Source: Azorinus chamasolen
Taxonomy: Eukaryota > Mollusca > Bivalvia > Cardiida > Solecurtidae
Reading direction: 5' to 3'
NCBI GenBank assembly: GCA_963576725.1
Contig: OY755252.1
Location: forward strand, 28,081,895-28,145,894
Length of the DNA stretch: 64,000 bases
Shown here: piece after piece, positions 54,139 to 63,985 of the stretch
Layout of the letters: each line of letters begins with the position of its first letter
Numbering within the stretch: the stretch's first letter is position 1
Made by a program: the position numbers and the translations under genes
The notes under the pieces: model-generated
Seen by the model: only the letters and a program-made list of their open reading frames with translations
Told to the model about the DNA's origin: nothing
Database searches by the model: none

Positions 54139-54545
54139 AGAAAAATAGAGCACCATTTCACACTGTTTGCGAATGTTATCACATGTTCATTTTGTACAGC
54201 GTAATAATTATGTGGTCCATATAGCCCACATAATTGGACTAGTTTAATTATGCTTGTTCGCACAATAAATGTTTGTTTTGTCATAACCTTGCGCTCGTCT
54301 TACGAATGAGCATACTACTACAATTATTGTTCGTCCTACTTTACTACCATCGTAACCATCGTAAGTCCTATGCTTTGACCATCGTAACGTACTCGGAAAA
54401 CCGACATTATCGTTTCTTCTAGTTTGAAGCAATCAAGACTAGTTTCCACCGTACACCAATTAAGGATAGTTTCTAATGAGCACCAATTAAGGCTAATGTC
54501 TACAGGTAGGTAGTTGCTGCCAGTTGTAGTGCTTGCTCACATGAA
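54139..54545. other. no gene; small direct repeats
   Basis: GTACACCAATTAAGGATAG and AGCACCAATTAAGGCTAATG near 54450-54500 are a two-copy repeat. The two minus frames of 60-62 codons are not convincing. Confidence 0.4.
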
Positions 54546-54549
54546 AAAT

Positions 54550-54640
54550 CAAAATGCTCAGATCGGGATTCGAGCCACAGCGATGAGGGCCTACGCGATT
54601 GTCAGTCAAAGACCATAAATTTCCCTTTTATGCACATGTT
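54550..54640 (-). other. tRNA-like (SINE-like) segment
   Basis: Read on the minus strand, TGACTGACAATCGCGTAGGC precedes GTGGCTCGAATCCCG (B box one mismatch from consensus) at a tRNA-like spacing. Only the B box is good. Probable SINE head or tRNA relic. Confidence 0.4.
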
Positions 54641-54721
54641 CCTTTTTTTTAGAATGCAGTTCTTTGGGCTTAGCACAAGACTGTCGTAACTACAATATGT
54701 AGGACAAGGTAATGACGCAAT

Positions 54722-54795
54722 TTGTAAACAGGTTGGATCCAGATCAGACGGCGAGTAACTCAGCATTTCATCATTATCCGAATTATATGATTTTG
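54722..54795. mobile_element. family D core, diverged
   Basis: AAACAGGTTGGATCCAGATC and CGGCGAGTAACTCAGC, then ATTTCATCATTATCCG as the weak returning arm. Confidence 0.5.
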
Positions 54796-55034
54796 TGATC
54801 GTGAATCTGAAGGGAAATAGAAGACATTATTATCAGCACTGACTAAAAAGACATGTTTGCCAATGCTTATGAATATTAATGAATGAAGTTAAAAAGGTGT
54901 GCGATAAGCCACCAAGTTGCCTGTTAAATACATTGTACAAGAGTCCGCATGCAGAAATATCAAACGATAAAACTACAATTTTATTATGCAAACAAAATGA
55001 TTACGAAAATGCATTTCGAGCATACAGCATTCAG

Positions 55035-55242
55035 TACAGTAAAACCCCTCTAAACCGGAATTCTAGCACAGAAAATTTTAGATACTTTTATGCAGGTGGC
55101 TGCTTAATGCAGGGTGAAAGTCATTTAGAAAGCTCCTAGAGGAGCTTTCTGAATGACTTTCACCCTGCATTAAGCTGCCACCTGTCTCCAAGATCAATAT
55201 TTATACTAAATTTTACGTCCGGTTTAGAGGGTTTTTACTGTA
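55035..55242. mobile_element. MITE family F, intact
   Basis: TACAGTAAAACCCCTCTAAA to TTTAGAGGGTTTTTACTGTA. Core GCTGCTTAATGCAGGGTGAA around AAGCTCCTAGAGGAGCTT at about 55092-55185. It is the complete form of the element locked inside the array unit. Confidence 0.9.
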
Positions 55243-55522
55243 GTTGGTTTGTTACATGTACATTCTAAGACATTGCTTTCGTAGAAAGGAGAATAGTCTG
55301 ATAACCAATAGTTCGATTTGTTTGATTTTAGAATAAAACATATCCTGCCATAGGGATGTTTATTTTCATAGATACCATTTCTGCAATATATATCTCTGGG
55401 TAACTCATTAAAATATTTAGTTCTTCGTTTCAAAATTCAATTTTAAATTTAAAGTAGCGTTCCTATATATCTGAAACACATGCAATTTGGTCGTTATCTG
55501 TACACTTCGTAGGGAAGACTCA
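55243..55522. other. nothing recognised
   Basis: Two minus frames of 64-69 codons overlap here without any family signature. Confidence 0.35.
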
Positions 55523-55736
55523 TTAATCTTTAACCTGCCATAAGCGAATGAGTGAATACCTATGCAAACAGTTTGGATCCAGATGAGACGCCGAGTAACC
55601 CGGCGTCTCATCCGGATCCAAAGTGTTTGACACCCTGATTGTATTTAGGTAGACACATTGGTTACAGCTTGAAATTTGAAAATGTAGTAGGTGAAAAATT
55701 CTGTAAAAATAATTTGCTGATCAGGCTAAAGGTTAA
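55523..55736. mobile_element. MITE family D, intact
   Basis: TTAATCTTTAACCTGCC to ATCAGGCTAAAGGTTAA; core TTTGGATCCAGATGAGACGC around GAGTAACCCGGC at about 55565-55630. Inner right arm TTGAAAATGTAGTAGGTGAA matches the 17.7-kb copy. Confidence 0.9.
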
Positions 55737-56089
55737 GAGATAGCACGCTTCCTTTGAACATCTACTTGCGTTTAACTTTAAAAATAAACCTTTCTGGTCC
55801 CTTGGGACAATCAGTTTTAATGTTTTTATTTGTGAAATTTGAATACAGCTTAAGCCGGTGCTACATGTAGGATGCATGAGTAGTGTTGTATATGTAATAA
55901 CTACTCACGAACAGACTCAATACAACCGAGTCTGCAATATTCTGTATTAACATGGCCACTTTTTCTTTCGAAGGATTTCCTTCTTTCAGAATACATTGTC
56001 TTGAAACAATATTTTGTAAGAAAGTCTGTAAAAGACAGTAAATTATTTGATCAGAGATGTTTATCTCTTTATATCATGGCTACTCATTG
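55737..56089. other. no gene seen
   Basis: ACTACTCACGAACAGACTCA and ACCGAGTCTGCAATATTC near 55905-55940 make a short imperfect hairpin. Otherwise empty. Confidence 0.35.
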
Positions 56090-56665
56090 CAGAAATAATA
56101 ACATCATGCATATTGATTAGATGATTTCTTTTATAATGACACAGGAAACAGAAATGATTTGTCATGGTCCGGATTGTAGAATCAGTACTAGATTGTTATT
56201 TATAAGAAACAAAGCAGACTCTGTTGAGAGAGTTCCTACTGTAGCTGCCTGGGCTGGGTCTACAGTGCTCCCTCTCTACAACGACACCCTATGGGATACG
56301 AATATTGTATGTGTTGTTCAGAGGGAATTGTTATAGGGAGGGAAAATCAAACATAATTAGCTTTTGTGCAGATCCCCAGATAAGGTGTATTTCGATAACT
56401 AAAACCGTTATGCCTCCATCAAACCCTATGTTGTGACCACTCTTTAGAATCGTCACAGAGTGACGATTCTAAAGAGTGGTCACAACATAGGGTTTGGTGG
56501 AGGCATAAAGAAAATACGATGGAAAAAGTTGTTTCTGGAGCCTTGTTGTTTCGGAAACAGTGACACGCGTTGTTGTAAGGAGGGAATCGTTATTGAGAGG
56601 GCCGTTGTAGGGCCGGGTCTACTCTGGTTGTACATGTCTCAGTGGCGTATGGTAAAACACGTTGT
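56090..56665 (+). mobile_element. MITE family A split by a J element
   Basis: Left arm AGAAATAATAACATCATGCA, one core arm AAAGCAGACTCTGTTGAGAG up to CTGGGTCTA, then J. The A sequence resumes at GGGTCTACTCTGGTTGTAC. GGGTCTA on both sides is a target duplication or shared junction. Confidence 0.7.
56261..56612. mobile_element. MITE family J, right end truncated
   Basis: TACAGTGCTCCCTCTCTACA start. It contains the C core at about 56410-56506 (CTTTAGAATCGTCACAGAG). It reaches GAGGGCCGTTGTAGGG but lacks the final GAGCACTGTA. Highly similar to the 15.9-kb copy. Confidence 0.85.
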
Positions 56666-56753
56666 TAGTAAATAAATGCCATTGTCTTTTTAATTATGTT
56701 CTTGCAATAATCTCTCATTTCTTTTATTTTCCATACAATTTTCTGTACTCTTA

Positions 56754-56978
56754 TTAACCCATTCCCACTTAAGCTATTTTTCGACCTAACCTCTTTGATT
56801 AAATCTACCAAAAAGCATTAACTAGAGAAAAGGAATTTTTCAGAATTGTGTAGTTTTGAAACCAATGTGATAAATAGAGCATTTGCTCCTGTGGAGCAAA
56901 TGCTCTATTTATCAAAATGGTTTCATGAAGTGACTTTTACATAAGCGTCAAAAGGCGTCAATATGCGAAATTGGTTAA
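56754..56978 (+). mobile_element. MITE family B
   Basis: TTAACCCATTCCCACTTAAG to CGAAATTGGTTAA; core ATAGAGCATTTGCTCCTGTG at about 56856-56925. Its last TTAA (56975-56978) may also be the first of the next A element. Confidence 0.85.
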
Positions 56979-57231
56979 TTTATTCCTTTTTACCATTGTC
57001 CTGTTTAATATTACTGTAAGAAATAATGACATAATAAATATTAATTACCTGAAGTAGGTTAATTGCATATGTACACATGTTTTGGCTCAGGCAAAAACTG
57101 TACATGTAGTACCATATCTATATTATACCATAAGCAAACAGAGCAGACCCTGATCAGACGGCTCATATCTGAACTGGGTCTACTTTGTTTGCATATGCGT
57201 GAAAATGCGTTTATATGACGGAAGGGGTTAA
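56975..57231 (+). mobile_element. MITE family A
   Basis: TTAATTTATTCCTTTTTACC (degenerate end) to GACGGAAGGGGTTAA. Arm AAGAAATAATGACATAATAA; core GACCCTGATCAGACGGCTCA with part of the right arm deleted at about 57137-57190. Confidence 0.7.
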
Positions 57232-57600
57232 CAAGGTTTCTAGGCAACAATAAACAATTTCAAATAACCATCCCACTGTCAACACGTATGCAGTACTGTT
57301 TTATCCAATTTGCGATTCTGTGAACATAAAGCATAATCTACACCCACTTGAAGAGTATTAACGGACTAAAACTTGATATCATGTGCCGTACTGATGGAAT
57401 ATATTTCGAGGGGATGCATACCAATAAAATATAGGAGGATACAGCAATATCTCTAGAGCAAACATTTATTAAATTATTCGGAATTCCTCGACCTATTCCG
57501 GCAAGACCGAATATCCCATTGGAAGGGCATAGTGGGTTACATCCCTAGGACGATTTCTGGTACTAACATCGTTGCCTATGTCTACTTCTGACGGGGATAA
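57232..57600. other. nothing recognised
   Basis: No palindrome, tandem repeat or reading frame worth noting. Confidence 0.35.
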
Positions 57601-57604
57601 TTTC

Positions 57605-57729
57605 TTCATTTCTTCACAGAAACTCTAGAAGATGTCCAACCGTTTGGGTCGTGGTGAGACACCGAGTTACTGGGCGTCTCATCTGGATCCAAACTGGTTG
57701 CAGATTCATCAACTGGGCTGAAGGGTTAA
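57605..57729. mobile_element. MITE family D, partial
   Basis: AACCGTTTGGGTCGTGGTGA and GGGCGTCTCATCTGGATCC at about 57637-57705; right end ACTGGGCTGAAGGGTTAA. Confidence 0.65.
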
Positions 57730-57930
57730 CAATGTGTTCGACGGAATAAGAAGGGGAAAAAAGGAATGTGTGAGAGAATTATAAGTAAGCATTTAAATGA
57801 ATACGAAGACTTACTTACCTCACATTCACCCTTACAGTTTTGTAATTTTTTGAGATAGAATAATAATGTCTAATGAAATGTTGATCTGGTGTAATTTTGA
57901 CAACTTCTGATTTCTGATTCGCTCAAACGT

Positions 57931-58185
57931 TTAACCCTTCTCTTGCTATTCACGTCAATATACCTACATGTACCTGTAAATAGTGTAGACCCAGATGAGA
58001 CAGCTCCTGAAGGAGCTGTCTCATCAGGTCTGCACTATTTACAAGTTGATTGTGCAACCAGTGTACTCTACAGCAGTCATTGCACAGCGAAATACTTGTA
58101 CACAGTGAAGATATATGTAATTATACAACAGGGTATGGGTAAAGAAGGAGAAATGTATTTTAAAATTCAGCAAGCGAAGGGTTAA
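57931..58185 (+). mobile_element. MITE family H
   Basis: TTAACCCTTCTCTTGCTATT to AGCAAGCGAAGGGTTAA; core GAGACAGCTCCTGAAGGAGC at about 57976-58045. Same orientation as the 8.5-kb copy. Confidence 0.9.
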
Positions 58186-58249
58186 GAAACTAAAGACCGA
58201 GTCTCAAGCAGTTATCAGGATCCAAACTACATGTACATACCTTGAAACA

Positions 58250-58478
58250 AGTTTTAACATTTTACTTCAAGAATACTCATGTAAGAAATTATGAAACCGT
58301 GAATATCAATTAAAATATGTATTTATAATGTCATATGACCAATTTGCACAGTAAGAAACTATAACTTAAGCAAACAGAGCAGACCATGATTAGATGACTC
58401 CTATAGGAGATGTCTATACTGTGGGTCTGTCCTGTTTGCAAGGGGATAGAAAGGCGTATTTATGGATTAAAGGGTTAA
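58250..58478 (+). mobile_element. MITE family A, diverged
   Basis: TTTTAACATTTTACTTCAAG, arm GTAAGAAATTATGAAACCG, core AGACCATGATTAGATGACTC at about 58372-58440, end TGGATTAAAGGGTTAA. Confidence 0.7.
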
Positions 58479-58494
58479 TGAACCATGGTCTGTT

Positions 58495-58723
58495 TTAACC
58501 CATTTGCTCCCAGTGGATTCTTCGATGCTTATTTATTTGATTAGTCTATCTTTTATCTAAGGGATGTCTGGTCTAAATTGTCATTTGTGTTTTGTTTTAT
58601 ATTGAATTTCCTATCAGCAAACAGTGTATACTCTGATCAGACGCCGCATTATGCGGCGTCTGATCAGAGTCTACACTGTTTGCATACGTCCCATATATCG
58701 GATCGTGGGAGCAAATGGGTTAA
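58495..58723. mobile_element. MITE family I, intact
   Basis: TTAACCCATTTGCTCCCAGT to GTGGGAGCAAATGGGTTAA. Core GTATACTCTGATCAGACGCC around GCATTATGC at about 58617-58683. Confidence 0.9.
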
Positions 58724-58744
58724 TATATGGGGCGTGAACGGCAG

Positions 58745-58985
58745 GTGTTTGCTTACCTCTCTACTCAAGAGACGCAGATGGTATCTTTGCAAACAGAGTA
58801 GGCCAATATTAGACGACTACTGGCCATGGTCTGCTCTGTTTGCTTATGGAATTAATATAGATATGATTCAACAGCTTCTGTAATGGCCAACAATGCTACT
58901 GTCCATATTATGTCATTATAAACATTTAGCCAATCAATATTCATACATTCTTTACTTCTGACATGCATATTCGTGGAGCAAAGAG
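58745..58985 (-). mobile_element. MITE family A, diverged
   Basis: Core arm CAAACAGAGTAGGCCAATAT with GGTCTGCTCTGTTTGCTTAT at about 58787-58852; inverted arm TTACTTCTGACATGCATATT and GTGGAGCAAAGAG end. Confidence 0.6.
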
Positions 58986-59461
58986 CAGAGGGCAGGAGAT
59001 AACAAGAGTACCGCATACGGTACATAATACGCCCACTTGCAAACTTTCTCTGATTCAACATGCCTTATAAGTGTTGACATTTTCTAATCTGTGCTTCAGA
59101 TCCTGATTTCCATACTAAGGTGATACTATTTTTTTAAAAAATGAAGTGAATATCTTATTAAATAAAAAAGTTACAGCTAATCCTCATTTTTGCAGATTTT
59201 TGTAAAGTGCAACGGCCATAACTCTGTAAAGACAAACTGAATTAACCTCAAAATAAACTCAGCTTCAAAGTTTGTTGCTTAAAACATTTGTGTTAAGTTT
59301 CATTTATATAATTTTAATAGTTTTCCCAGAAAACGACAAACTAAAAGTTGACCGACTAACAAAGCAACGAACACACGAAGTTCAAGGACCATAACTTTAG
59401 AATAAACTGACATATCACAAATGAAAATTCACATTAAGGTTTAACCATATAAAACCAGGAC

Positions 59462-60432
59462 ACGAATTTGCTAACGGACGGACAGAATTGCTAACGCCCT
59501 ATTTGTGACCTTGACCTTGAAAGTTCACCATTGGGTTTTGTACGCGACACACCTTCAAGTGATACTGAACATATGTGTGAAAGAATTTTGAAAATTGGTT
59601 AAAAGATGAGTAAGTTTTACCAAGGACACGAAAATTGCTAACGCCCTATTTGTGACCTTGACCTTGAAAGTTCACAATTGGGTTTTGTACGCGACACACC
59701 TTCAAGTGATACTGAACATTTGTGTGAAAGAATTTTGAAAATCGGAGAAAAAATGAGTAAGTTATAGCCAGGACACGAATTTGCTAACGGACGGACGGAC
59801 AGAATTGCTAACGCCCTATTTGTGACTTTGACCTTGAAAGTTCACCATTGGGTTTTGTACGCGACACACCTTCAAGTGATACTGAACATACGTGTGAAAG
59901 AATTTTGAAAATTGGTGAAAAGATGAGTAAGTTTTAGCAAGGACACGAAAATTGCTAACGCCCTATTTGTGACCTTGACCTTGAAAGTTCACAATTGGGT
60001 TTTGTACGCGACACACCTTCAAGTGATACTGAACATTTGTGTGAAAGAATTTTGAAAATCGGAGAAAAAATGAGTAAGTTATAGCCAGGACACGAATTTG
60101 CTAACGGACGGACGGACAGAATTGCTAACGCCCTATTTGTGACCTTGACCTTGAAAGTTCACCATTGGGTTTTGTACGCGACACACCTTCAAGTGATACT
60201 GAACATACGTGTGAAAGAATTTTGAAAATTGGTGAAAAGATGAGTAAGTTTTAGCAAGGACACGAAAATTGCTAACGCCCTATTTGTGACCTTGACCTTG
60301 AAAGTTCACAATTGGGTTTTGTACGCGACACACCTTCAAGTGATACTGAACATTTGTGTGAAAGAATTTTGAAAATCGGAGAAAAAATGAGTAAGTTATA
60401 GCCAGGACACGAATTTGCTAACGGACGGACGG
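59462..60432. repeat. 317-bp higher-order tandem repeat (147 + 170)
   Basis: CTAACGCCCTATTTGTGA starts at 59491, 59638, 59808, 59955, 60125 and 60272, alternating steps of 147 and 170 bp. The longer subunit carries AACGGACGGACGGACAGAAT and GAGAAAAAATGAGTAAG; the shorter carries TTGGTTAAAAGATGAG or TTGGTGAAAAGATGAG. Every subunit has CCTTGACCTTGAAAGTTCAC. Confidence 0.95.
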
Positions 60433-60500
60433 ACGAACAGACAGACGGACGGACAGACAGACGGACAGACAGACAGACGGACAGACGGACACCCAGCCAG
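60419..60500. repeat. GACG/GACA microsatellite
   Basis: GGACGGACGGACGAACAGAC continues as irregular ACGG/ACAG tetramers to about 60483, then CCAGCCAGACGGCCAGACG. It appears to have grown from the GGACGGAC present in each long subunit. Confidence 0.9.
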
Positions 60501-60569
60501 ACGGCCAGACGATGGAGACCATAACATAATACGACCCTTCGGGCGTATAAAAATGCGTACTCATATACA

Positions 60570-60717
60570 TGTACTAAAATCGTATTTTCTCAACCAAACT
60601 GTATGTTGTGACCACTCTTTAGAATCGTATCGGAGAGGCGGTTCTAAAGAGTGGTCACAGCATATGGTTTGGTGGAGAAATAACAGTGTTATTCTTGAAA
60701 ATGTGCATCTTATCTGA
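60570..60717. mobile_element. MITE family C
   Basis: TACTAAAATCGTATTTTCTC, palindrome at about 60590-60683 (ACCACTCTTTAGAATCG and partner around TCGGAGAGGCGG), then GAAAATGTGCATCTTATCTG as the right terminus. Confidence 0.8.
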
Positions 60718-61155
60718 TTTTCTGATTGTTTTTTTTTCTGAATATTTCACTAGAGAGTTTTTCTCAATACGAAGCAACAAACGTTTCGAGTGGGCGAGAA
60801 ATTAATCAACATGCCAAAGATTTGCTCTGATATCAATTTGTATCTTGCAACAGAATCCGCATCTGAGGAAAATAAATGCCAGCATGTTACGTCACATTGT
60901 TCTATTTTACCAGGAACTGTCATCAGATCTTAATTGAAAATTTGGAGTTTAATCTGTACAATAGAGAATTGGCTTACTTCACCACGATCAATAGTATGGT
61001 TATACATGTACTTTCTCAAAGTCTAAAACTAGTCCATGCATTGCATGTGACATGGGGGTTATGAGGTCGGGTATCCAGAGGAATACTGGTCAGAAAATCC
61101 AGTTACCGTGGAATCTATTTGAAGCAACAACTTTTTGATTAAGCACGTGAGGTTA
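60718..61155. other. no gene seen
   Basis: A 62-codon frame at 60876-61064 has no recognisable features. No repeats noted. Confidence 0.35.
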
Positions 61156-61300
61156 AAGTAGGTATCTGACTAATGCAGGGAAAAAGCAATGCAGAGAGCT
61201 CAACGCAGGGTTAAAGGTTGTACAGAAATCTTCAAGACGAGGTTTCTGTATGACTGTCAACCTGCATTCAGCTGTCATCTGTCTTATTGATATCTATAGA
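61156..61300. mobile_element. K-type relic
   Basis: AAAGTAGGTATCTGACTAAT, TGCAGGGAAAAAGCAATGC, then AACCTGCATTCAGCTGTCAT; the palindrome is scrambled by an internal CGCAGGGTTAAAGG. Confidence 0.45.
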
Positions 61301-61470
61301 AGAACCTGTTTTAAACGGCCATTCATTTATTGGTATGGACACAGGAGTCTTAAATAGCAGGTGGTTGCTTAATGTAAGTCAAACAATACAGGAGCTTTTT
61401 GTATTACATTTGCCCTGCATTTAGCTACCACTTGCCTTACAGACCGATAATTAGACATCTGTTTGGTGGC
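61301..61470. mobile_element. MITE family K
   Basis: AGAACCTGTTTTAAACGGCC, AGCAGGTGGTTGCTTAATG, shortened core AATACAGGAGCTTTTTGTAT, CCCTGCATTTAGCTACCAC, GATAATTAGACATCTG. Right terminus absent. Confidence 0.6.
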
Positions 61471-61473
61471 AGC

Positions 61474-61701
61474 TCAACCCTTTCCTCCATAAATACGACT
61501 TGCTACGCCTCTGTAAAAGTCACTTTATGAAACCATTGTGATAAATAGAGCATTTGCTCCATAGGAGCAAATGCTCTATTTATCACAATGGTTTCAAAAC
61601 TACACATTTCTGAAATTTTCCTTTTTCTCTAGTTAATGCTCCTTTTCGGTATATTTATTCAAAGAGGTTGGGTCTAAAAATAGCCAATGAGGTAATGGGT
61701 T
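61474..61701 (-). mobile_element. MITE family B
   Basis: CAACCCTTTCCTCCATAAAT to ATGAGGTAATGGGTT; core AGAGCATTTGCTCCATAGGA at about 61532-61600; inner arm TAATGCTCCTTTTCGGTATA. TTAA is degraded on both sides. Confidence 0.85.
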
Positions 61702-61739
61702 CAGACAGACACTACTGTAATTTATTCAAATGTTGGGGA

Positions 61740-61870
61740 TAGGAATGTGTTACTGTATTGGTCTTGATGTAGTCTCGTTGTGGTACACCATGTGTGTAAC
61801 TCGATGTGTAGTACTCCAGGTCGAATACCCGAGGTGTTTCGCAAGCAGATCCGTGTCACTGTATCGACCT
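61740..61870 (+). other. degenerate tRNA-like segment
   Basis: CCAGGTCGAATACCCGAGG (61817-61835) is a one- or two-mismatch B box. GGTCTTGATGTAGTCTCG upstream is a poor A-box candidate. Confidence 0.25.
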
Positions 61871-61909
61871 CTGATCTACACAATGGACAAAATTAGAACA
61901 AAAACCTAA

Positions 61910-61985
61910 TTGTCACATTCGAATGATCCTGATCAGATACTTTTTGGTACATTCGATGACTGATCTGGGTCTAATCGGTTGACAT
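61910..61985. mobile_element. decayed palindromic core
   Basis: GAATGATCCTGATCAGATAC and CGATGACTGATCTGGGTCTA are A-type arms with mismatches; no termini visible. Confidence 0.4.
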
Positions 61986-62004
61986 GACTCTGAAGACAAA
62001 TTGT

Positions 62005-62100
62005 CTCAAAGAGTGGCTTAGTAGATAAACATATCAACTTTGATACCGGGAGGCCGAACGCTTGATCTCCGTCTCATGACTGCTTGGTGAGGCGCCAAAG
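62005..62100 (+). other. degenerate tRNA-like segment
   Basis: GTGGCTTAGTAGATAAACAT fits an A box. The region after CCGGGAGGCCGAACGC, ending at TTGATCTCC, may be a damaged B box. Confidence 0.25.
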
Positions 62101-62164
62101 AATGGTCATTGAATTCCTACCTGCACGGTGCCTGAAAAGAGACATAATTATTTGCCTACATGTA

Positions 62165-62319
62165 TAAGGCAAGTAGTAGGTCAATGCGGGTCAAAAGTAA
62201 TTCTGAAAACTCCTATAGGAGCTTTCTGCATTACTTATTCCCTGCATTAAGCAACCAATGTTTGTTAAATCTTCTGTGTTCAATAAATGAATGATCGCTT
62301 AAGACATGTTCTACTGTAT
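62165..62319. mobile_element. MITE family K, right-complete
   Basis: GGCAAGTAGTAGGTCAATGC, core AAAACTCCTATAGGAGCTTT, CCTGCATTAAGCAACC, GATCGCTTAAGACATG and TTCTACTGTA. Confidence 0.7.
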
Positions 62320-62337
62320 GCCCTTAATACAAATAAA

Positions 62338-62432
62338 AAGTCGGACAGACAAAAATAGTGCAGTTCTAGATCAAACTGCTCCTTCAGGAGAATCTTGATC
62401 AGACTCTACATTACATTTGCTACTATATCAGC
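62338..62432. mobile_element. diverged palindromic core
   Basis: AAAATAGTGCAGTTCTAGAT, CAAACTGCTCCTTCAGGAG, ATCTTGATCAGACTCTAC: the AATAGTG-type outer arm is as in H and the 63.9-kb element. Confidence 0.45.
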
Positions 62433-62602
62433 CGAACACAAAATTAATCAAAACGGTGACACATTAAGCTTTACAAACCAAATGAGAGAGGGGATTATGT
62501 GTATGAATATTTAGTGTAATAAGGTAGTTCTCGTTTTTTGACGATCGATTTGCGTTTCCCAAGTTTTACACTTGTCTCCCTGAGGACGTATTGCTATGTA
62601 AG

Positions 62603-62818
62603 TTAACGCTTTGCACGCTAGCGGTGAAACTGGGATTACCTATGCAAACAGTTTGGATCCAGATGAGACGCCGCATAATGCGGCGTCTCATCAGGATCCA
62701 AACTGTTTGTCACGTTTACCAAATATTTGTAAAAACAAACGAGAAAAAAATTATTTTAAGAATTGAAGCAGTCGACAACTATTGCAGATGAAAAATTACT
62801 TAGCGTGCAAAGAGTTAA
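62603..62818. mobile_element. MITE family D, second TIR type, intact
   Basis: TTAACGCTTTGCACGCTAGC to CTTAGCGTGCAAAGAGTTAA. The core AGTTTGGATCCAGATGAGAC around GCCGCATAATGCGGC at about 62643-62710 is a perfect palindrome of about 66 nt. Confidence 0.92.
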
Positions 62819-62903
62819 TGGCTATTTATGAATTATGCACAGAGAATTGTGTACCCGTCTGTCAATAATGTACAGGAATTGAAACAGAGAGAAAACAAAA
62901 TTG

Positions 62904-63030
62904 CAGTAGAACCCGTCTTAAGCGGCCGTCAAAAAAGGTCTAATTATGGGTATGTAATGTGGTAGCCTGATGCAGGTTACAGGCAATGCAGAAAGCTCCT
63001 ATAGGAGCTTTCTGCATTACGTTTGCCCTC
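62904..63030. mobile_element. MITE family K, left half plus core
   Basis: CAGTAGAACCCGTCTTAAGC, GGTCTAATTATGGGTATG, core CAGAAAGCTCCTATAGGAGC; it stops after TTTGCCCTCC. Confidence 0.75.
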
Positions 63031-63249
63031 CAAACTGTTTTCAAAGGTGAAGGGTAAGTCAAGAGGTGCTCGTAGCATGCTAAGACTAATACATGCACGT
63101 GAGAAAAGAAGTTGTTTGAAATGTCAATTAAATTTAAAACCATTGTATAGAGTTACAATTCAGAGACACCTCTCTATAACAACCACACATAAGTATATTT
63201 CTATGTTTTATAGAGGCAGTTGAGACAGCAGTTGCAGTCAGCTAAGCCA
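63031..63249. other. MITE end fragment, otherwise empty
   Basis: AGACACCTCTCTATAACAAC near 63162 is a lone E-type terminus. Two 66-67 codon frames cross here without support. Confidence 0.4.
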
Positions 63250-63468
63250 TACAATAAACCTTTGGCCTGCTGAGCAAATTAGTTTTGCAGAATTGTTCAC
63301 CTACTTCGTTTTTAAAATTCAAGCTATGATCAATCTGTCTACCAAAATGCAATCAGGATGTCAAACAGTTTGGATCCTGATGAGACGCCGAGTTCCTCGG
63401 CGTCTCATCTGGATCCAAACTATTTGCAAAGGTATCTACTCATCGGCCCATAGCAGGCTAAAGACTAA
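63250..63468. mobile_element. MITE family D
   Basis: TAAACCTTTGGCCTGCTGAG to ATAGCAGGCTAAAGACTAA; core AGTTTGGATCCTGATGAGAC around CGAGTTCCTCGG at about 63366-63425. Confidence 0.85.
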
Positions 63469-63548
63469 GATATAGTAAAATGTATCTAAGGCGAACAACA
63501 AAACGAAGTATAATCCTGTGTGTTATAGGTATGTGATATATTATCCAG

Positions 63549-63785
63549 TATCTCCTAGTGACGCCTTATTGCGCCTCTGTAAAGCTCATTTGTGAAACCA
63601 TCGTGATAAATAGAGCATTTGATCCTATTTCACAATGCATTCAGCAGTCTACTGCCTAAACGGGTCTTACTTATTATATACAGACAATTCGAATAATCGA
63701 GATTTTTCTATATTTAATGCTCTCCTTTTCGGTAGATTAATTAAAAAAGATTGGGTCTAAACTAGTCTAGGAGGAAATGAGTTCA
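63549..63785 (-). mobile_element. MITE family B with replaced core
   Basis: ATCTCCTAGTGACGCCTTAT, left core arm AAACCATCGTGATAAATAGA to TTTGATCCTATTTC. Then a foreign piece (TTCAGCAGTCTACTGCC and AAACGGGTCTTAC, K-like), then TTTAATGCTCTCCTTTTCGG and AGGAGGAAATGAGTT. The right core arm is lost. Confidence 0.65.
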
Positions 63786-63899
63786 AATTTCTAATTGTCG
63801 TCTGCAATATAAGTTTGTTAAATCATTCAGTTAAATAAGGAAATTAGATAAATAAATGCAAATTTTAAAGGAATAAAGCACATAATTTTATATAAATAG

Positions 63900-63985
63900 A
63901 GATTGAGACAAATAGTGAAGTCCCTGATCAGACGCCGCCTTGAAAAGGCGGCGTCGAATCTGGGACTGCACTATTTGTCGTTGTG
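63900..63985. mobile_element. palindromic core, continues past the window
   Basis: GACAAATAGTGAAGTCCCTG and GGGACTGCACTATTTGTCGT form arms around GCCGCCTTGAAAAGGCGGC. The outer AAATAGTG matches H and the inner CTGATCAGACGCCGC matches I. The right end lies at the window edge. Confidence 0.7.

Larger units (their letters stand above)
59020..60549 (+). mobile_element. second tandem-core (Helitron-like) element
   Basis: The right end is ACCATAACATAATACGACCC, TTCGGGCGTATAAAAA; ACG(A)CCC-TTC-GGGCGT folds into a terminal hairpin. ACATAATACGCCCAC near 59022 may be the matching left end. Between them are a unique part (59050-59460), the dimeric repeat and a GACA-rich tract. The layout parallels the 0.9-3.1 kb element. 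The left boundary is uncertain. Confidence 0.6.
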
